Of a stretch of 64,000 nt of DNA, positions 55,934-64,000 are shown in pieces; positions within the stretch are counted from its first letter, which is position 1; the number at the start of each line of letters is the position of its first letter. Under the pieces are notes generated by a model that was given only the letters and a program-made list of their open reading frames with translations, did no database searches and had not been told where the DNA came from. This DNA comes from Caulobacter sp. X (GTDB lineage Bacteria; Pseudomonadota; Alphaproteobacteria; Caulobacterales; Caulobacteraceae). The stretch spans positions 806,001 through 870,000 of the forward strand of contig NZ_PEGF01000002.1 of assembly GCF_002742635.1 (NCBI RefSeq), read 5' to 3'. The position numbers were made by a program, and so were the translations under genes.

Positions 55934-57018
55934 CAGGCCGCCCGCTTCTTCCCCAACCCCGCCATCCAGTCCCGCGCCGGCCGCTCGAACGCCACCAGCG
56001 ACAGATAGGCGATCGGGAACAGGGCCACGACCCAGAACAGGACCCACAGGCGCATCAGGTCGCCGTTCAGGCTCCACATCCCCAGACCCACCCAGGCCAA
56101 GCCCATCTTCAGGGCGATGGGATGCAGCAGGTACAGGCTGAACGACAGCTGGGCCCACGGCGCCAGGCGCTGGCTGACGCCGCCCTGGACGCCCCTGGCG
56201 TCGGCCGCCACGCCCAGGAGGCCGATGGCGTAGACGACGAACAGCAGGACGGTCCTCGGCGTCCCCGCCCACGAGGCGACCAGATAGGCGCCCAGCAGCA
56301 GCCACATCAGAAGGTTCGCGCGCGGGATCTTCGCCAGCGTGTCGCGCAGTTGGAAGGCCGCCATGCCGATCAGGAAGCCGGGAATCGCCCTCAGCACGCC
56401 ATAGTCCCAGGTCCACTGGTGGAACGGCCGGTCGCCGTGCGGCATCCGCAGCATGATCATGATCGACAGCAAGGCCACGGCCAGGGTCACCCACGGGCCG
56501 CGCGCCGTCAGCAGGAACAGCAGCGGCAGGATCAGGTACATCCCCATCTCGGCGCTGATGGCCCAGCTGACGAAGTTCCAGGTCTGGGAATGGCAGACGC
56601 CCCAGGCGTGGATGAAGACGATGTTGGGGACGATGCAGGCCACGTCATAGCGGCGCGGGTCGCGATCCTGGATCCAGCCAGCCAAGCCGGCGGCGGCCAC
56701 GGCGATGAACACCAGCATCGTCGCCCAGTGTAGCGGCCCCAGCCGCGCCACGCGCTTTTGCAGGAAGTCCCGGTACTTGGCGACGGTCGTAAGGCGTCCG
56801 GTGTAGATCGCGGCCATCACATAGCCGGAGATCAGGAAGAACAGGTCCACGATCAGGCTGAAGCTCTTGATCGTGTCGTCCGCCCACTGCCAGCGGCCGT
56901 CCAGATTGATGAACCGGTTGAAGTGGAACACCACGATCATGACGGCTCCGACGATCCGCAGGGCGTCGAGATGCAGCATCTGGTCGGAATCAGGTTTGAG
57001 CGGCGGGAGCTTCAGCAT
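55933..57018 (-). CDS. Acyltransferase family 3 membrane protein
   Basis: A 361-residue integral membrane acyltransferase (OafA/NodX-like, about ten spans) that adds acetyl or other acyl groups to exopolysaccharides or O-antigens. Seen: HLDALRIVGAVMIVVFHFNRF (conserved RxxAxxxVxxxH-type start), the DLFFLISGYVM block and RVARLGPLHW. Start ATG 57018 (MLKLPPLKPD); the longer frame to 57066 begins inside a family B repeat. The stop is provided partly by the repeat at 55933. Confidence 0.88.
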   Translation of the reverse strand: MLKLPPLKPDSDQMLHLDALRIVGAVMIVVFHFNRFINLDGRWQWADDTIKSFSLIVDLFFLISGYVMAAIYTGRLTTVAKYRDFLQKRVARLGPLHWATMLVFIAVAAAGLAGWIQDRDPRRYDVACIVPNIVFIHAWGVCHSQTWNFVSWAISAEMGMYLILPLLFLLTARGPWVTLAVALLSIMIMLRMPHGDRPFHQWTWDYGVLRAIPGFLIGMAAFQLRDTLAKIPRANLLMWLLLGAYLVASWAGTPRTVLLFVVYAIGLLGVAADARGVQGGVSQRLAPWAQLSFSLYLLHPIALKMGLAWVGLGMWSLNGDLMRLWVLFWVVALFPIAYLSLVAFERPARDWMAGLGKKRAA

Positions 57019-57038
57019 GGGGGATTGGTGGCATGAGA

Positions 57039-57172
57039 ACGCCCCCTCCGTCACGATGCTTCGCATCGCGACACCTCCCCCGTTTCACGGGGGAGGAGGA
57101 AGCTGCTCATCCTCCCTCGCGTAGCGGGGGAGGTGGCGCGTCGCCGATAGGCGACGAGACGGAGGGGGCGCT
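57039..57172. repeat. Family B repeat, complete element
   Basis: Near-identical in its first 60 bases to the copy at 57564. It encodes the C-terminal 21 residues of the DUF559 protein. Ends ACGCCCCCTCCGTC and GACGGAGGGGGCGCT. Confidence 0.82.
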
Positions 57173-57544
57173 TTTCGCCGCGCGTTGCCTCATCAGGTCC
57201 ATGCAGGTGTCCCAGATGCCGTCCGCGACGCTCGTCGGATCGCGCATGACGTCGTCAGCGGCGTAGCGCAGGATCTCCAGTCCTTGGTCCCGCATCCACG
57301 CATCCCGTCGCTCATCCTTAGCGCCCTGGCTCCCCATGTTGTGGCCCCAGCCGTCGATCTCGATCACCAGCCGAGCCTCCGAACAATAGAAGTCGGCGAT
57401 GTAGGGGCCAATGGGGTGCTGGCGACGGATGCGCGGTCCGCCGGGTTGCCGTGAGCGGAGGCGAACCCAGAGTATGACCTCCGGCGGGGTCATTTCGCGG
57501 CGTAGCGACTTTGCGCGCGTGTGTGTCTTGCTAAGTGAGCGCAT
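57107..57544 (-). CDS. DUF559-family endonuclease-like protein
   Basis: A 145-residue protein of the DUF559 family (a PD-(D/E)xK-like fold). Seen: MRSLSKTHTRAKSLRREMTP, PEVILWVRLRSRQPGG, HPIGPYIADFYCSEARLVIE and IDGWGHNMGSQGAKDERRD, with the E-I-D core, and the helix DGIWDTCMDLMR. The catalytic-like E/D/K positions look intact. The last 21 residues (from SAPSVSS) come from the family B repeat at 57039. Start ATG 57544. Role in these genomes unknown; it lies between two family B repeats. Confidence 0.85.
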   Translation of the reverse strand: MRSLSKTHTRAKSLRREMTPPEVILWVRLRSRQPGGPRIRRQHPIGPYIADFYCSEARLVIEIDGWGHNMGSQGAKDERRDAWMRDQGLEILRYAADDVMRDPTSVADGIWDTCMDLMRQRAAKSAPSVSSPIGDAPPPPLREGG

Positions 57545-57563
57545 GGGTTGAGCATGCGTTATT

Positions 57564-57694
57564 GCGCCCCCTCCGTCACGATGCTTCGCATCGCGACACC
57601 TCCCCCGTTTCACGGGGGAGGAGGAAGCGGTTCATCCTCCCCCGTGAAACGGGGGAGGTGGATCGGCGCGCAGCGACGAGACGGAGGGGGCGCT
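57564..57694. repeat. Family B repeat, complete element
   Basis: Ends GCGCCCCCTCCGTC and GACGGAGGGGGCGCT, with two ACCTCCCCCG..CGGGGGAGG hairpins. It is five bases from the GntR stop and 20 bases upstream of the DUF559 start. Confidence 0.82.
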
Positions 57695-57698
57695 TGTC

Positions 57699-58448
57699 CT
57701 AAATCGCCACCCGCTTCGCGATCGCGCTGCGCCGGGCTTTGGTCTCCTGCTGGGCCTTCTGGACCGCTTCGGTCTCGGTGGCGTGCAGCAGGTGGTCGAT
57801 GACGCGTTCCAGGTGGTCGCGCATGGCCTGGCGGGCGGCGGCGGGGTCGCGGGCCTTGAGCGCCTCGACCACGCGGCGGTGCTCGACGATGCGGGGCTCC
57901 AGGCCCATGCCGCGGGCGCGGGTCAGGATGTTGCGGGCCAGCGGCGAGCGGTTGCGCCAGTCCCACAGGTTCTCGATCGTGGCGATGATCGCGCCGTTGC
58001 CGGTGGCCCGGGCGATGGTCAGGTGGAACTCGCGGTCGGCGTCCTCGCCCCGGATCTCCTCCTCCTCGTGCATGCGCTGCAGGAGGCTCTCCAGCTCGGC
58101 GATCTGCTCGTCGGTGATCGAGGTGGCGGCGAGGGCCGCGGCCTCGCCCTCGAACAGGCGGCGGGCCTCGATCAGCTCGAAGGCGCCGATCTCGAAGTCG
58201 ATCTCGCTGGACGGGGCGACGGGCCGCACATTGCCGGTGACATAGATGCCCAGGCCGTGGCGGGCCTCGATCATGCCTAGCATTTCCAGGGCGATCATCG
58301 CCTCGCGCAGGGTGGGGCGGCTGACCCCGAACTGCTCAGCCAGCTCGCGCTCGGTGGGCAGGCGATCGCCGATCTTGTACTGGCCCGCCTCGATGGCCTC
58401 GGCCACGGTGTCGGCGATCTTGCGGTAGAGCTTGACGTTGTCTGACAT
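57699..58448 (-). CDS. GntR-family (FadR subfamily) transcriptional regulator
   Basis: A 249-residue repressor-type regulator: N-terminal winged helix (YKIGDRLPTERELAEQFGVS, RPTLREAMIALEMLGMIEAR) and C-terminal FCD ligand domain (EIGAFELIEARRLFEGEAAA, FHLTIARATGN, EHRRVVEALKARDPAAARQAM). ATG 58448 begins MSDNVKLYRKIAD. Adjacent to manD and the glucuronidase, so it is probably the uronate-responsive regulator of the locus (HexR/UxuR/ExuR-like role); the effector is inferred. Confidence 0.9.
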   Translation of the reverse strand: MSDNVKLYRKIADTVAEAIEAGQYKIGDRLPTERELAEQFGVSRPTLREAMIALEMLGMIEARHGLGIYVTGNVRPVAPSSEIDFEIGAFELIEARRLFEGEAAALAATSITDEQIAELESLLQRMHEEEEIRGEDADREFHLTIARATGNGAIIATIENLWDWRNRSPLARNILTRARGMGLEPRIVEHRRVVEALKARDPAAARQAMRDHLERVIDHLLHATETEAVQKAQQETKARRSAIAKRVAI

Positions 58449-58555
58449 GGTCGGCGAAGGGGCCTGAAACACGTGGGCTTGTCTAGGTCCGGATTTCTAC
58501 CACGGACCACGGCGACGCTTGGCGTGTTTTCTCCTGGGCGCCTTCGCCGTTCCCG

Positions 58556-59767
58556 TCACCAGTCGTGCATCGAGCCGTCCAGGCGGCGGGCGATCGGCAG
58601 GTAGGCGCGCTTGTAGGGATACTTGGCGGCTAGGTCCTCGTCGATGTCGACGCCCAGGCCCGGCGCCTCGCCCGGGTGCAACATGCCGTCGCTGAAGGTG
58701 TAGGCGTGCGGGAAAACGGCGTCCGTCTCCGGCGTGTGGCGCATATATTCCTGGACGCCGAAGTTCGGGATCGACAGGTCGAAGTGCAGGGCCGCGCCCA
58801 TGCAGACGGGCGACAGGTCGGTGGCCCCGTGGCAGCCGGTGCGCACGTGGTGCAGGTCGGCGAAGCTGGCCAGCTTCTTCAGGTGGGTGATGCCGCCGGC
58901 GTGCACGACCGTGGCGCGGATGTAGTCGATCAGCTGTTCCTCGATCAGCTGCTTGCAGTCCCAGATCGAGTTGAAGATCTCGCCGATCGCCAGCGGGGTC
59001 GTCGTGTGCTGGCGGATGATCCGGAAGCTGGCCTGGTTCTCGGCCGGGGTGGCGTCCTCCATCCAGAACAGGCGGTAGGGTTCGAGGTCCTTGCCCAGCC
59101 GCCCGGCCTCGATCGGCGTCAGGCGGTGGTGGACGTCGTGCAGCAGGTGCAGGTCGTCGCCCAGGCGCAGGCGGGCGGCCTCGAAGAGGGCGGGGGTGCT
59201 GCGCAGATAGCGCTCGGTCGACCAGATGGTCTCCTTGGGCAGGTCGCTGTCGGCCGGCTCGTAGAACATCTTGTCCTTGGAGACGCCGTAGGTCCCGCTC
59301 ATGCCCGGCACGCCGGTCTGGAGGCGGATGGCTTTGTAGCCCTGCTCGGCGTAGTGGGCGGCGTTGTCGAGGGTCTCCTCGATCGTCTCGCCGTTGGCGT
59401 GGCCGTAGACCATGACCCCCGTGCGGCAGGCCCCGCCCAGCAGTTGATAGACCGGCAGGCCGGCGATCTTGCCCTTGATGTCCCACAGCGCCATGTCGAC
59501 CGCGGCGATGGCGGCCATGGTCACCGGGCCCCGACGCCAGTAGGCGCCGCGATAGAGGTACTGCCAGATGTCCTCGATCTGGTGGGCGTCGCGGCCGATC
59601 AGGCAGGGGATGACGTGCTGGCTGAGATAGGCCTCGACCGCCAGCTCGCGGCCGTTCAGCGTGGCGTCGCCGATCCCGTAGACGCCCTCGTCCGTGATGA
59701 TCTTCAGCGTGACGAAGTTGCGCCCTGGGCAGGTGACGATGGTCTTGGCGGCGATGATCTTGGGCAT
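58556..59767 (-). CDS. manD: D-mannonate dehydratase (ManD)
   Basis: A 403-residue enolase-superfamily enzyme converting D-mannonate to 2-keto-3-deoxy-D-gluconate in the glucuronate pathway. Seen: [44 protein letters not shown], metal-site regions [17 protein letters not shown] and IGEIFN, and the Cys-Met-Gly-Ala-Ala block [19 protein letters not shown] 59767; the longer frame is unsupported. Upstream lies a promoter with an embedded palindrome. Expressed as the second gene away from the GntR gene; both are on the minus strand. Confidence 0.93.
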   Translation of the reverse strand: MPKIIAAKTIVTCPGRNFVTLKIITDEGVYGIGDATLNGRELAVEAYLSQHVIPCLIGRDAHQIEDIWQYLYRGAYWRRGPVTMAAIAAVDMALWDIKGKIAGLPVYQLLGGACRTGVMVYGHANGETIEETLDNAAHYAEQGYKAIRLQTGVPGMSGTYGVSKDKMFYEPADSDLPKETIWSTERYLRSTPALFEAARLRLGDDLHLLHDVHHRLTPIEAGRLGKDLEPYRLFWMEDATPAENQASFRIIRQHTTTPLAIGEIFNSIWDCKQLIEEQLIDYIRATVVHAGGITHLKKLASFADLHHVRTGCHGATDLSPVCMGAALHFDLSIPNFGVQEYMRHTPETDAVFPHAYTFSDGMLHPGEAPGLGVDIDEDLAAKYPYKRAYLPIARRLDGSMHDW

Positions 59768-59874
59768 GAGGCGCTTCGGCTGGCCGCGAGGGCGTGAAGG
59801 GGTGGGCCGAAGCACGGGACGCCCGGCGCGCGCGAGAAGCGCGCCAGCATCCAAGACTTCCTCCCTGGCTTATC

Positions 59875-59902
59875 GATGTACCGGTACCATAAAGGTTGTC
59901 AA
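59875..59902 (-). promoter_or_regulatory. Promoter with embedded operator for manD
   Basis: On the minus strand, TTGACAA (59896-59902) is followed after 13 bases by GGTACATC (59875-59882). This fits the Caulobacter housekeeping pattern TTGACG..GCTANAWC with N10-14 spacing, with one mismatch in the -10 block. The perfect palindrome GTACCGGTAC (59878-59887) lies across the -10 edge and is a candidate repressor site, perhaps for the GntR protein. Confidence 0.5.
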
Positions 59903-59994
59903 CCCAGTGGTCTGACCTCTAAGACTACAAGACCCGACCTTCGGCGGCGCCGTGTTGCGCGGTGGCCGTCAGGGTTCGGAAAGTTCAAAAAAGG

Positions 59995-60104
59995 CCGATC
60001 TTCCCGGCGAACGCCGGGACCCAGATCATAAGGCCGTATCGGGACCAGACCTGGCTCGTCCGAGCCTTTCGATCTGGGCCCCGGCATTCGCCGGGGAAAT
60101 CGGG
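59995..60104. repeat. Family C repeat pair
   Basis: Inverted pair: CCGATCTTCCCGGCGAACGC at 59995 and GGCCCCGGCATTCGCCGGGG (ending near 60096), each with a TTCG-type tetraloop stem of the form CCGGCG-AA-CGCCGG or CCGGC-ATTC-GCCGG. It lies in the gap before the glucuronidase start. Confidence 0.75.
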
Positions 60105-60119
60105 ATTAGGGTAGGAAAC

Positions 60120-62267
60120 ATGATGCGTTTGATGGCGTTCGTCGCGGCCCTGCTGTTCCTCGCCGCCCCGGCCGCCCGCGCCGAGGACGGCTATGACCTG
60201 TGGCTGCGCTACAAGCCGGTCGAGGCCTCGGCCAAGGGCGCCTACGCCGCTCGCGCCGCCGCCATCGCGCCAACCCGCGACACCCCCACCCTGAAGGTCG
60301 CCGGCGCCGAGCTGGAGCGGGGCCTGACGGGTCTCGTCGGCAAGCCCGCGACCGCCGCCGCTGGGAGCCGCGACGGCGTCATCCTGCTGGGCGCGGCGTC
60401 GGACCCGGCGATCGCCAAGCTGAACCTGCCGCTCAAAGCCCTGGGCGAGGACGGCTACCTGATCCGCACCCTGCCCGTGAACGGCAAGGCGACCACGGTG
60501 ATCGCCGCCAACCGCGACATCGGCGTGCTCTATGGCGTCTTCCGGTATCTGGAGCTGATCCAGACCCGCCAGCCCGTCGCCAGCCTCGACCTCGCCAGCG
60601 CGCCGAAGGTCAAGCTGCGGATGCTGAACCATTGGGACAACCTGAACCGCACGGTCGAGCGCGGCTATTCGGGTCAGTCGATCTTCGACTGGTGGAAGCT
60701 GCCCGATCACGTCGATCCGCGCATGATCGACTACGCCCGCGCCAACGCCTCGCTGGGCATCAACGGGACGGTGCTGAACAACGTCAACGCCAAGGCCGAC
60801 AGCCTCACCGCGCCGTTCATCGCCAAGGCCGCAGCCCTTGCCGACACCTTCCGCCCCTACGGCATCAAGGTCTATCTGTCGGCCCGCTTCTCGGCCCCGA
60901 TCGAGATCGGCGGTCTGAAGACCGCCGACCCGCTGGACCCCGCCGTCCGCGCCTTCTGGAAGGCCAAGGCCGACGAGATCTACAAGGAAATCCCTGACTT
61001 CGGCGGTTTCCTGGTGAAGGCCAATTCCGAAGGCCAACCCGGTCCGCAGGACTACGGCCGCACCCATGTCGACGGCGCCAACATGCTGGCCGAGGCCGTC
61101 GGGCCGCACGGCGGCGTCGTGATCTGGCGCGCCTTCGTCTATTCGCACGAGCAGCCGGACGACCGCGCCAAGCAGGGCTATTCCGAGTTCAAGCCGTTCG
61201 ACGGCCAGTTCGCCGACAACGTGGTCATCCAGGTCAAGAACGGCGCGATCGACTTCCAGCCGCGCGAGCCCTTCCATCCGCTGTTCGGGGCCATGCCGAA
61301 GTCGAACCTCGGCATGGAGTTCCAGATCACCAAGGAATACCTCGGCTTCGCGACCCACCTCGTCTATCTGGGCCCGCTCTACGAGGAGACCCTGCGCTCG
61401 GACACCCTAGCCAAGGGCAAGGGCTCGACTGTGGCCAAGGTGGTCGACGGCCAGCTGGACGGCCGCAAGCTGACGGTGATGGCCGGCGTGGCCAATATCG
61501 GCTCCGACCGCAACTGGAGCGGCTCGCAGTTCGACCAGGCCAACTGGTACGTCTTCGGCCGCCTCGCCTGGGATCCGGAAGCCGACACCCGCGCCATCGC
61601 CCGCGACTGGGCCAGAATGACCTTCACCAACGACCCGCGCTTCGTGACCCCGGTGGTGGACATGATGATGGGCTCGCGCGAGGCGGCGGTGGACTACATG
61701 ACTCCGCTGGGTCTGCACCACCAGATGGGCGAGGGGCACCACTATGGCCCCGGTCCCTGGGTGTCTGGCGGCCCGCGCGCCGACTGGACCAGCGTCTACT
61801 ACGCCAAGGCCGGTCCCGACGGCATCGGCTTCGACCGCACGCCGACCGGCAGCAACGCCACCAGCCAGTACGCCCCGCCCGTCGCCGCCTGCTTCGCCGA
61901 CCTCAAGTGCGTCGACGAGAAGGACTTGCTGTGGTTCCACCACGTACCCTGGGACTATCGCCTGAAGTCCGGCGACACCCTGTGGGACGGCATGGTCAAA
62001 CACTACTCGCGCGGCGTCTCGTACGTGGATGGCATGAACCGCACCTGGGCCAGCTTGGCGCCTTATGTCGACGCTCAGCGCCACGCCGAGGTCGCCGACT
62101 TCCTGAAGATCCAGCGCAACGAAGCCCAATGGTGGCGCGACGCCTCGATCGCCTGGTTCCAGACGTTTTCGAAGCGCCCGCTGCCCGCCGGCGAGAAGCC
62201 GCCGCAGAAATCGTTGGAGTACTACCAGGGCCTCAAGTTCAAGTGGGCGCCGGGGAACGGTCAGTAG
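60120..62267 (+). CDS. aguA: Alpha-glucuronidase GH67
   Basis: A 715-residue exported GH67 enzyme that removes 4-O-methyl-glucuronic acid from xylo-oligosaccharides. Signal peptide with cleavage near AARA-ED. Catalytic residues by family spacing: acid Glu304 in NSEGQPGPQDYG; bases Asp378 (NGAIDFQ) and Glu406 (QITKEYLG), whose 28-residue separation equals that of characterised GH67 enzymes. AGGA precedes a tandem ATG pair (60120 and 60123); 60123 has the better spacing. Divergent from manD. No lactonase or transporter is linked, but uptake may use the receptor family. Confidence 0.95.
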   Translation: MMRLMAFVAALLFLAAPAARAEDGYDLWLRYKPVEASAKGAYAARAAAIAPTRDTPTLKVAGAELERGLTGLVGKPATAAAGSRDGVILLGAASDPAIAKLNLPLKALGEDGYLIRTLPVNGKATTVIAANRDIGVLYGVFRYLELIQTRQPVASLDLASAPKVKLRMLNHWDNLNRTVERGYSGQSIFDWWKLPDHVDPRMIDYARANASLGINGTVLNNVNAKADSLTAPFIAKAAALADTFRPYGIKVYLSARFSAPIEIGGLKTADPLDPAVRAFWKAKADEIYKEIPDFGGFLVKANSEGQPGPQDYGRTHVDGANMLAEAVGPHGGVVIWRAFVYSHEQPDDRAKQGYSEFKPFDGQFADNVVIQVKNGAIDFQPREPFHPLFGAMPKSNLGMEFQITKEYLGFATHLVYLGPLYEETLRSDTLAKGKGSTVAKVVDGQLDGRKLTVMAGVANIGSDRNWSGSQFDQANWYVFGRLAWDPEADTRAIARDWARMTFTNDPRFVTPVVDMMMGSREAAVDYMTPLGLHHQMGEGHHYGPGPWVSGGPRADWTSVYYAKAGPDGIGFDRTPTGSNATSQYAPPVAACFADLKCVDEKDLLWFHHVPWDYRLKSGDTLWDGMVKHYSRGVSYVDGMNRTWASLAPYVDAQRHAEVADFLKIQRNEAQWWRDASIAWFQTFSKRPLPAGEKPPQKSLEYYQGLKFKWAPGNGQ

Positions 62268-62270
62268 GGT

Positions 62271-62391
62271 TTCCTTCTCCCCTTGCGGGAGAAGGTGTCG
62301 GCGCAGCCAACGGATGAGGGGTTTCTCGGCGCGTCCGCGCGACCCCTCACTCGGCCCTTCGGGCCACCCTCTCCCGCAAGGGAGAGGGAAG
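62271..62391. repeat. Family A repeat pair
   Basis: Inverted pair: 62271-62322 (TCCTTCTCCCCTTGCGGGAG then GGATGAGGGG) and 62341-62391 (GACCCCTCACTCGGCCCTTC then CCCTCTCCCGCAAGGGAGAG). It lies between the glucuronidase stop and the M20 gene. Confidence 0.8.
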
Positions 62392-62456
62392 GGGCTAGCG
62401 GTTTTGCTTTCGCCATGCGTCATTCAGGCGAAGCTTTCCAATCCGAGAACGCCCCC

Positions 62457-63773
62457 ATGAAGCCCCTGTTCGCCGCCGCCGCCCTGGCGCTTGTCCTCGC
62501 CGCCTCCGCCCAGGCCGCGCCGCTCAACGCACCGGCGACGCTGAAGGTCATCGACGCCCAGCTGGACCGTGACTACCCGGCGCTGGAGGCGACCTACAAG
62601 GCGATCCACGCCCATCCGGAGCTGGCCTTCCAGGAGGTCCAGACCGCCAAGACCCTGGCGACCGAGATGCGGGCGCTCGGCTTCACCGTCATCGAAGGCG
62701 TTGGCAAGACCGGCGTCGTGGCGATCCTCAAGAACGGCGAGGGGCCCAAGGTGCTGATCCGCACCGAGCTGGACGCCCTGCCGATGGAGGAGAAGTCGGG
62801 CCTGCCCTATGCCAGCCGCGCCACCGCGACCTGGCGGGACGAGAAGACCTTCGTCGCCCACTCGTGCGGCCACGACATCCACATGGCGGCCTGGCTGGGG
62901 ACCGCCCGTCAGCTGGTCGCCATGAAGTCGAAGTGGAAGGGCACGCTGGTCTTCGTCGCCCAGCCGGCCGAGGAAGTCATCGGCGGCGCCAAGGCCATGC
63001 TGGCCGACGGGCTGTGGGACAAGATCGGCGGCAAGCCCGACTACGGTTTTGCTCTGCACGTCGGCCCCGGTCTGGCGGGCGAGATCTATTATAAGCCCGG
63101 CGTGATCAGCTCGACCTCGGACGGCATCGACATCACCTTCAATGGCCGGGGCGGGCACGGCTCGATGCCGTCCTCGACGATCGATCCGGTGATGATGGCC
63201 GCTCGCTTCACGGTCGACGTCCAGAGCGTGATCAGCCGCGAGAAGGACCCCTCGGCGTTCGGCGTCGTCACGGTCGGCTCGATCCAGGCCGGCAGCGCCG
63301 GCAACATCATCCCCGACAAGGCTCGGGTGCGCGGCACCATCCGCACCCAGGACGACGCGGTGCGCGACAAGGTCCTCGACGGCGTCAAGCGCACGGCCCA
63401 GGCGGTGGTCGACATGGCCGGCGCGCCCCCGGCCGAGGTCAAACTGACTCCCGGCGGCAAGATGGTGGTCAATGACCAGGGCCTGACCGACCGCACGGCG
63501 GCGGTGTTCAAGGCGGCCTTCGGCGCGCGCGCGGTGGCCCAGACCCAGCCCGGCTCGGCGTCGGAGGACTATTCGGAGTTCGTGATCGCGGGCGTGCCGT
63601 CGCTGTATTTCGGCATCGGCGGCTTCGACAAGGCGACGGTCGAGAAGGCCAAGGCCGAGGGCAAGCCGCTGCCGACCAACCACTCGCCGTACTTCGCTCC
63701 AACGCCGGAGCCCACCATCCGCACGGGCGTCGAGGCGATGACTTTGGCGGTGCTGTCGGTGGTGGGGAAGTAA
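62457..63773 (+). CDS. Exported M20-family amidohydrolase
   Basis: A 438-residue zinc amidohydrolase of the M20D/hippurate-hydrolase group, with a signal peptide (MKPLFAAAALALVLAASAQA). Metal-binding blocks are IHAHPELAFQEVQ, RTELDALPMEEKSGLPYAS, HSCGHDIHMA, VAQPAEEVIGGAKAM and ALHVGPGLAG; C-terminal GSASEDYSEFVIAGVPSLYFG. It probably cleaves N-acyl amino acids. Start ATG 62457. Its place among glucuronoxylan genes is unexpected, but M20 proteins occur near such loci. Confidence 0.9.
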   Translation: MKPLFAAAALALVLAASAQAAPLNAPATLKVIDAQLDRDYPALEATYKAIHAHPELAFQEVQTAKTLATEMRALGFTVIEGVGKTGVVAILKNGEGPKVLIRTELDALPMEEKSGLPYASRATATWRDEKTFVAHSCGHDIHMAAWLGTARQLVAMKSKWKGTLVFVAQPAEEVIGGAKAMLADGLWDKIGGKPDYGFALHVGPGLAGEIYYKPGVISSTSDGIDITFNGRGGHGSMPSSTIDPVMMAARFTVDVQSVISREKDPSAFGVVTVGSIQAGSAGNIIPDKARVRGTIRTQDDAVRDKVLDGVKRTAQAVVDMAGAPPAEVKLTPGGKMVVNDQGLTDRTAAVFKAAFGARAVAQTQPGSASEDYSEFVIAGVPSLYFGIGGFDKATVEKAKAEGKPLPTNHSPYFAPTPEPTIRTGVEAMTLAVLSVVGK

Positions 63774-63827
63774 CGCCGTCTAATGGGTTGACCCCGCCGC
63801 TTTGGTCAGGTGATCTGCTCCCAAAAT

Positions 63828-63839
63828 GGTAGCGCTACC
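63828..63839. promoter_or_regulatory. LacI/XylR-type operator upstream of the xylanase
   Basis: Perfect 12-bp palindrome GGTAGCGCTACC, 27 bases before the ATG at 63866. Sites of this kind bind XylR in Caulobacter. Close variants sit at 40432 and 51502. Confidence 0.6.
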
Positions 63840-63865
63840 GCGCCGCCGATAAACGGGAGGCGCGC

Positions 63866-64000
63866 ATGGCTTCAGGCAAGTTCGAACCGACACGGCGACA
63901 GGCGCTCGCGATGGGCGCCGGCGCCGCCGCGAGCCTGGCGGCTCCCCGCGCCTTCGCCGACGAGACGCCCCTGCGCGATCTGGCCCAGGCCAAGGGTCTG
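63866..64000 (+). CDS. Probable GH10 endo-1,4-beta-xylanase (3' end outside window)
   Basis: Only the first 45 codons are present. ATG 63866 has GGGAGG six bases or so upstream. A Tat-type leader is visible: RRQALAMGAGAAASLAAPRA with a twin Arg in PTRRQAL and cleavage near AFA-DE. The following TPLRDLAQAKGL is like the start of the GH10 catalytic domain (typically followed by GSAV or similar). Function depends on this short match and on the glucuronidase and mannonate dehydratase nearby. Confidence 0.6.
   Translation, partial: MASGKFEPTRRQALAMGAGAAASLAAPRAFADETPLRDLAQAKGL

Overview
The window is high-GC alphaproteobacterial chromosome, most likely Caulobacter or a close relative. The evidence is a domain resembling the anchoring region of the S-layer protein RsaA, flagellin-type pseudaminate genes, an HWE-type sensor kinase, two large chemoreceptors, TonB-dependent uptake, a xylan/glucuronate locus and many GC-rich palindromic intergenic repeats. 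I see no rRNA, tRNA, CRISPR array, prophage or intact insertion sequence. Several starts were moved inward from the longest open frame to a codon with a ribosome-binding site.

Region by region. 1-5.7 kb: pseudaminate synthesis (pseI, pseF, pseG) with a higBA toxin-antitoxin pair between its two arms, then a chemoreceptor. 5.8-9.1 kb: a glutathione transferase, a VOC protein and a second chemoreceptor translationally coupled to a small membrane protein. 9.4-16.3 kb: greA, an ELM1-like protein, an HPP-CBS membrane protein, a sensor kinase overlapping a glycerate-kinase-like gene, and pgsA. 16.3-21.5 kb: small proteins, a cold-shock protein, a candidate Fur site, a patatin-like lipoprotein and an ArsR/AHSA1/GST operon. 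21.6-24.9 kb: carB; its partner carA lies at 49.5-50.6 kb on the other strand. 26-29.7 kb: a membrane glycosyltransferase-like protein converging on a GtrA/GT2 pair, a set typical of surface-glycan decoration. 31-36.2 kb: a 1699-residue surface protein. 36-50 kb: uvrC, a lipoprotein, an oxygenase, an AI-2E-family permease, oleate hydratase, an M28 peptidase, a miniature flagellar rod-like protein and a dehydrogenase pair. 51.6-57.5 kb: a TonB-dependent receptor, a HAD hydrolase, an acyltransferase and a DUF559 gene among repeats. 57.7-64 kb: a GntR regulator, mannonate dehydratase, GH67 alpha-glucuronidase, an M20 amidohydrolase and the start of a probable GH10 xylanase, i.e. a glucuronoxylan-use locus.

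The most unusual object is the 31.1-36.2 kb gene. It has a serralysin-type metalloprotease domain in which every zinc-site residue is replaced, then RTX calcium-binding repeats, nine Ig-like domains and a C-terminal domain resembling the LPS-anchoring N-terminus of RsaA. It looks like an S-layer-associated pseudoprotease or adhesin. The glycan-decoration genes next to it could modify the polysaccharide to which it would attach; that link is inference.

At least four families of intergenic palindromic repeats are present. Some copies abut or supply stop codons, and two encode the C-terminal tails of proteins. LacI/XylR-like palindromes occur near three genes (receptor, permease, xylanase).
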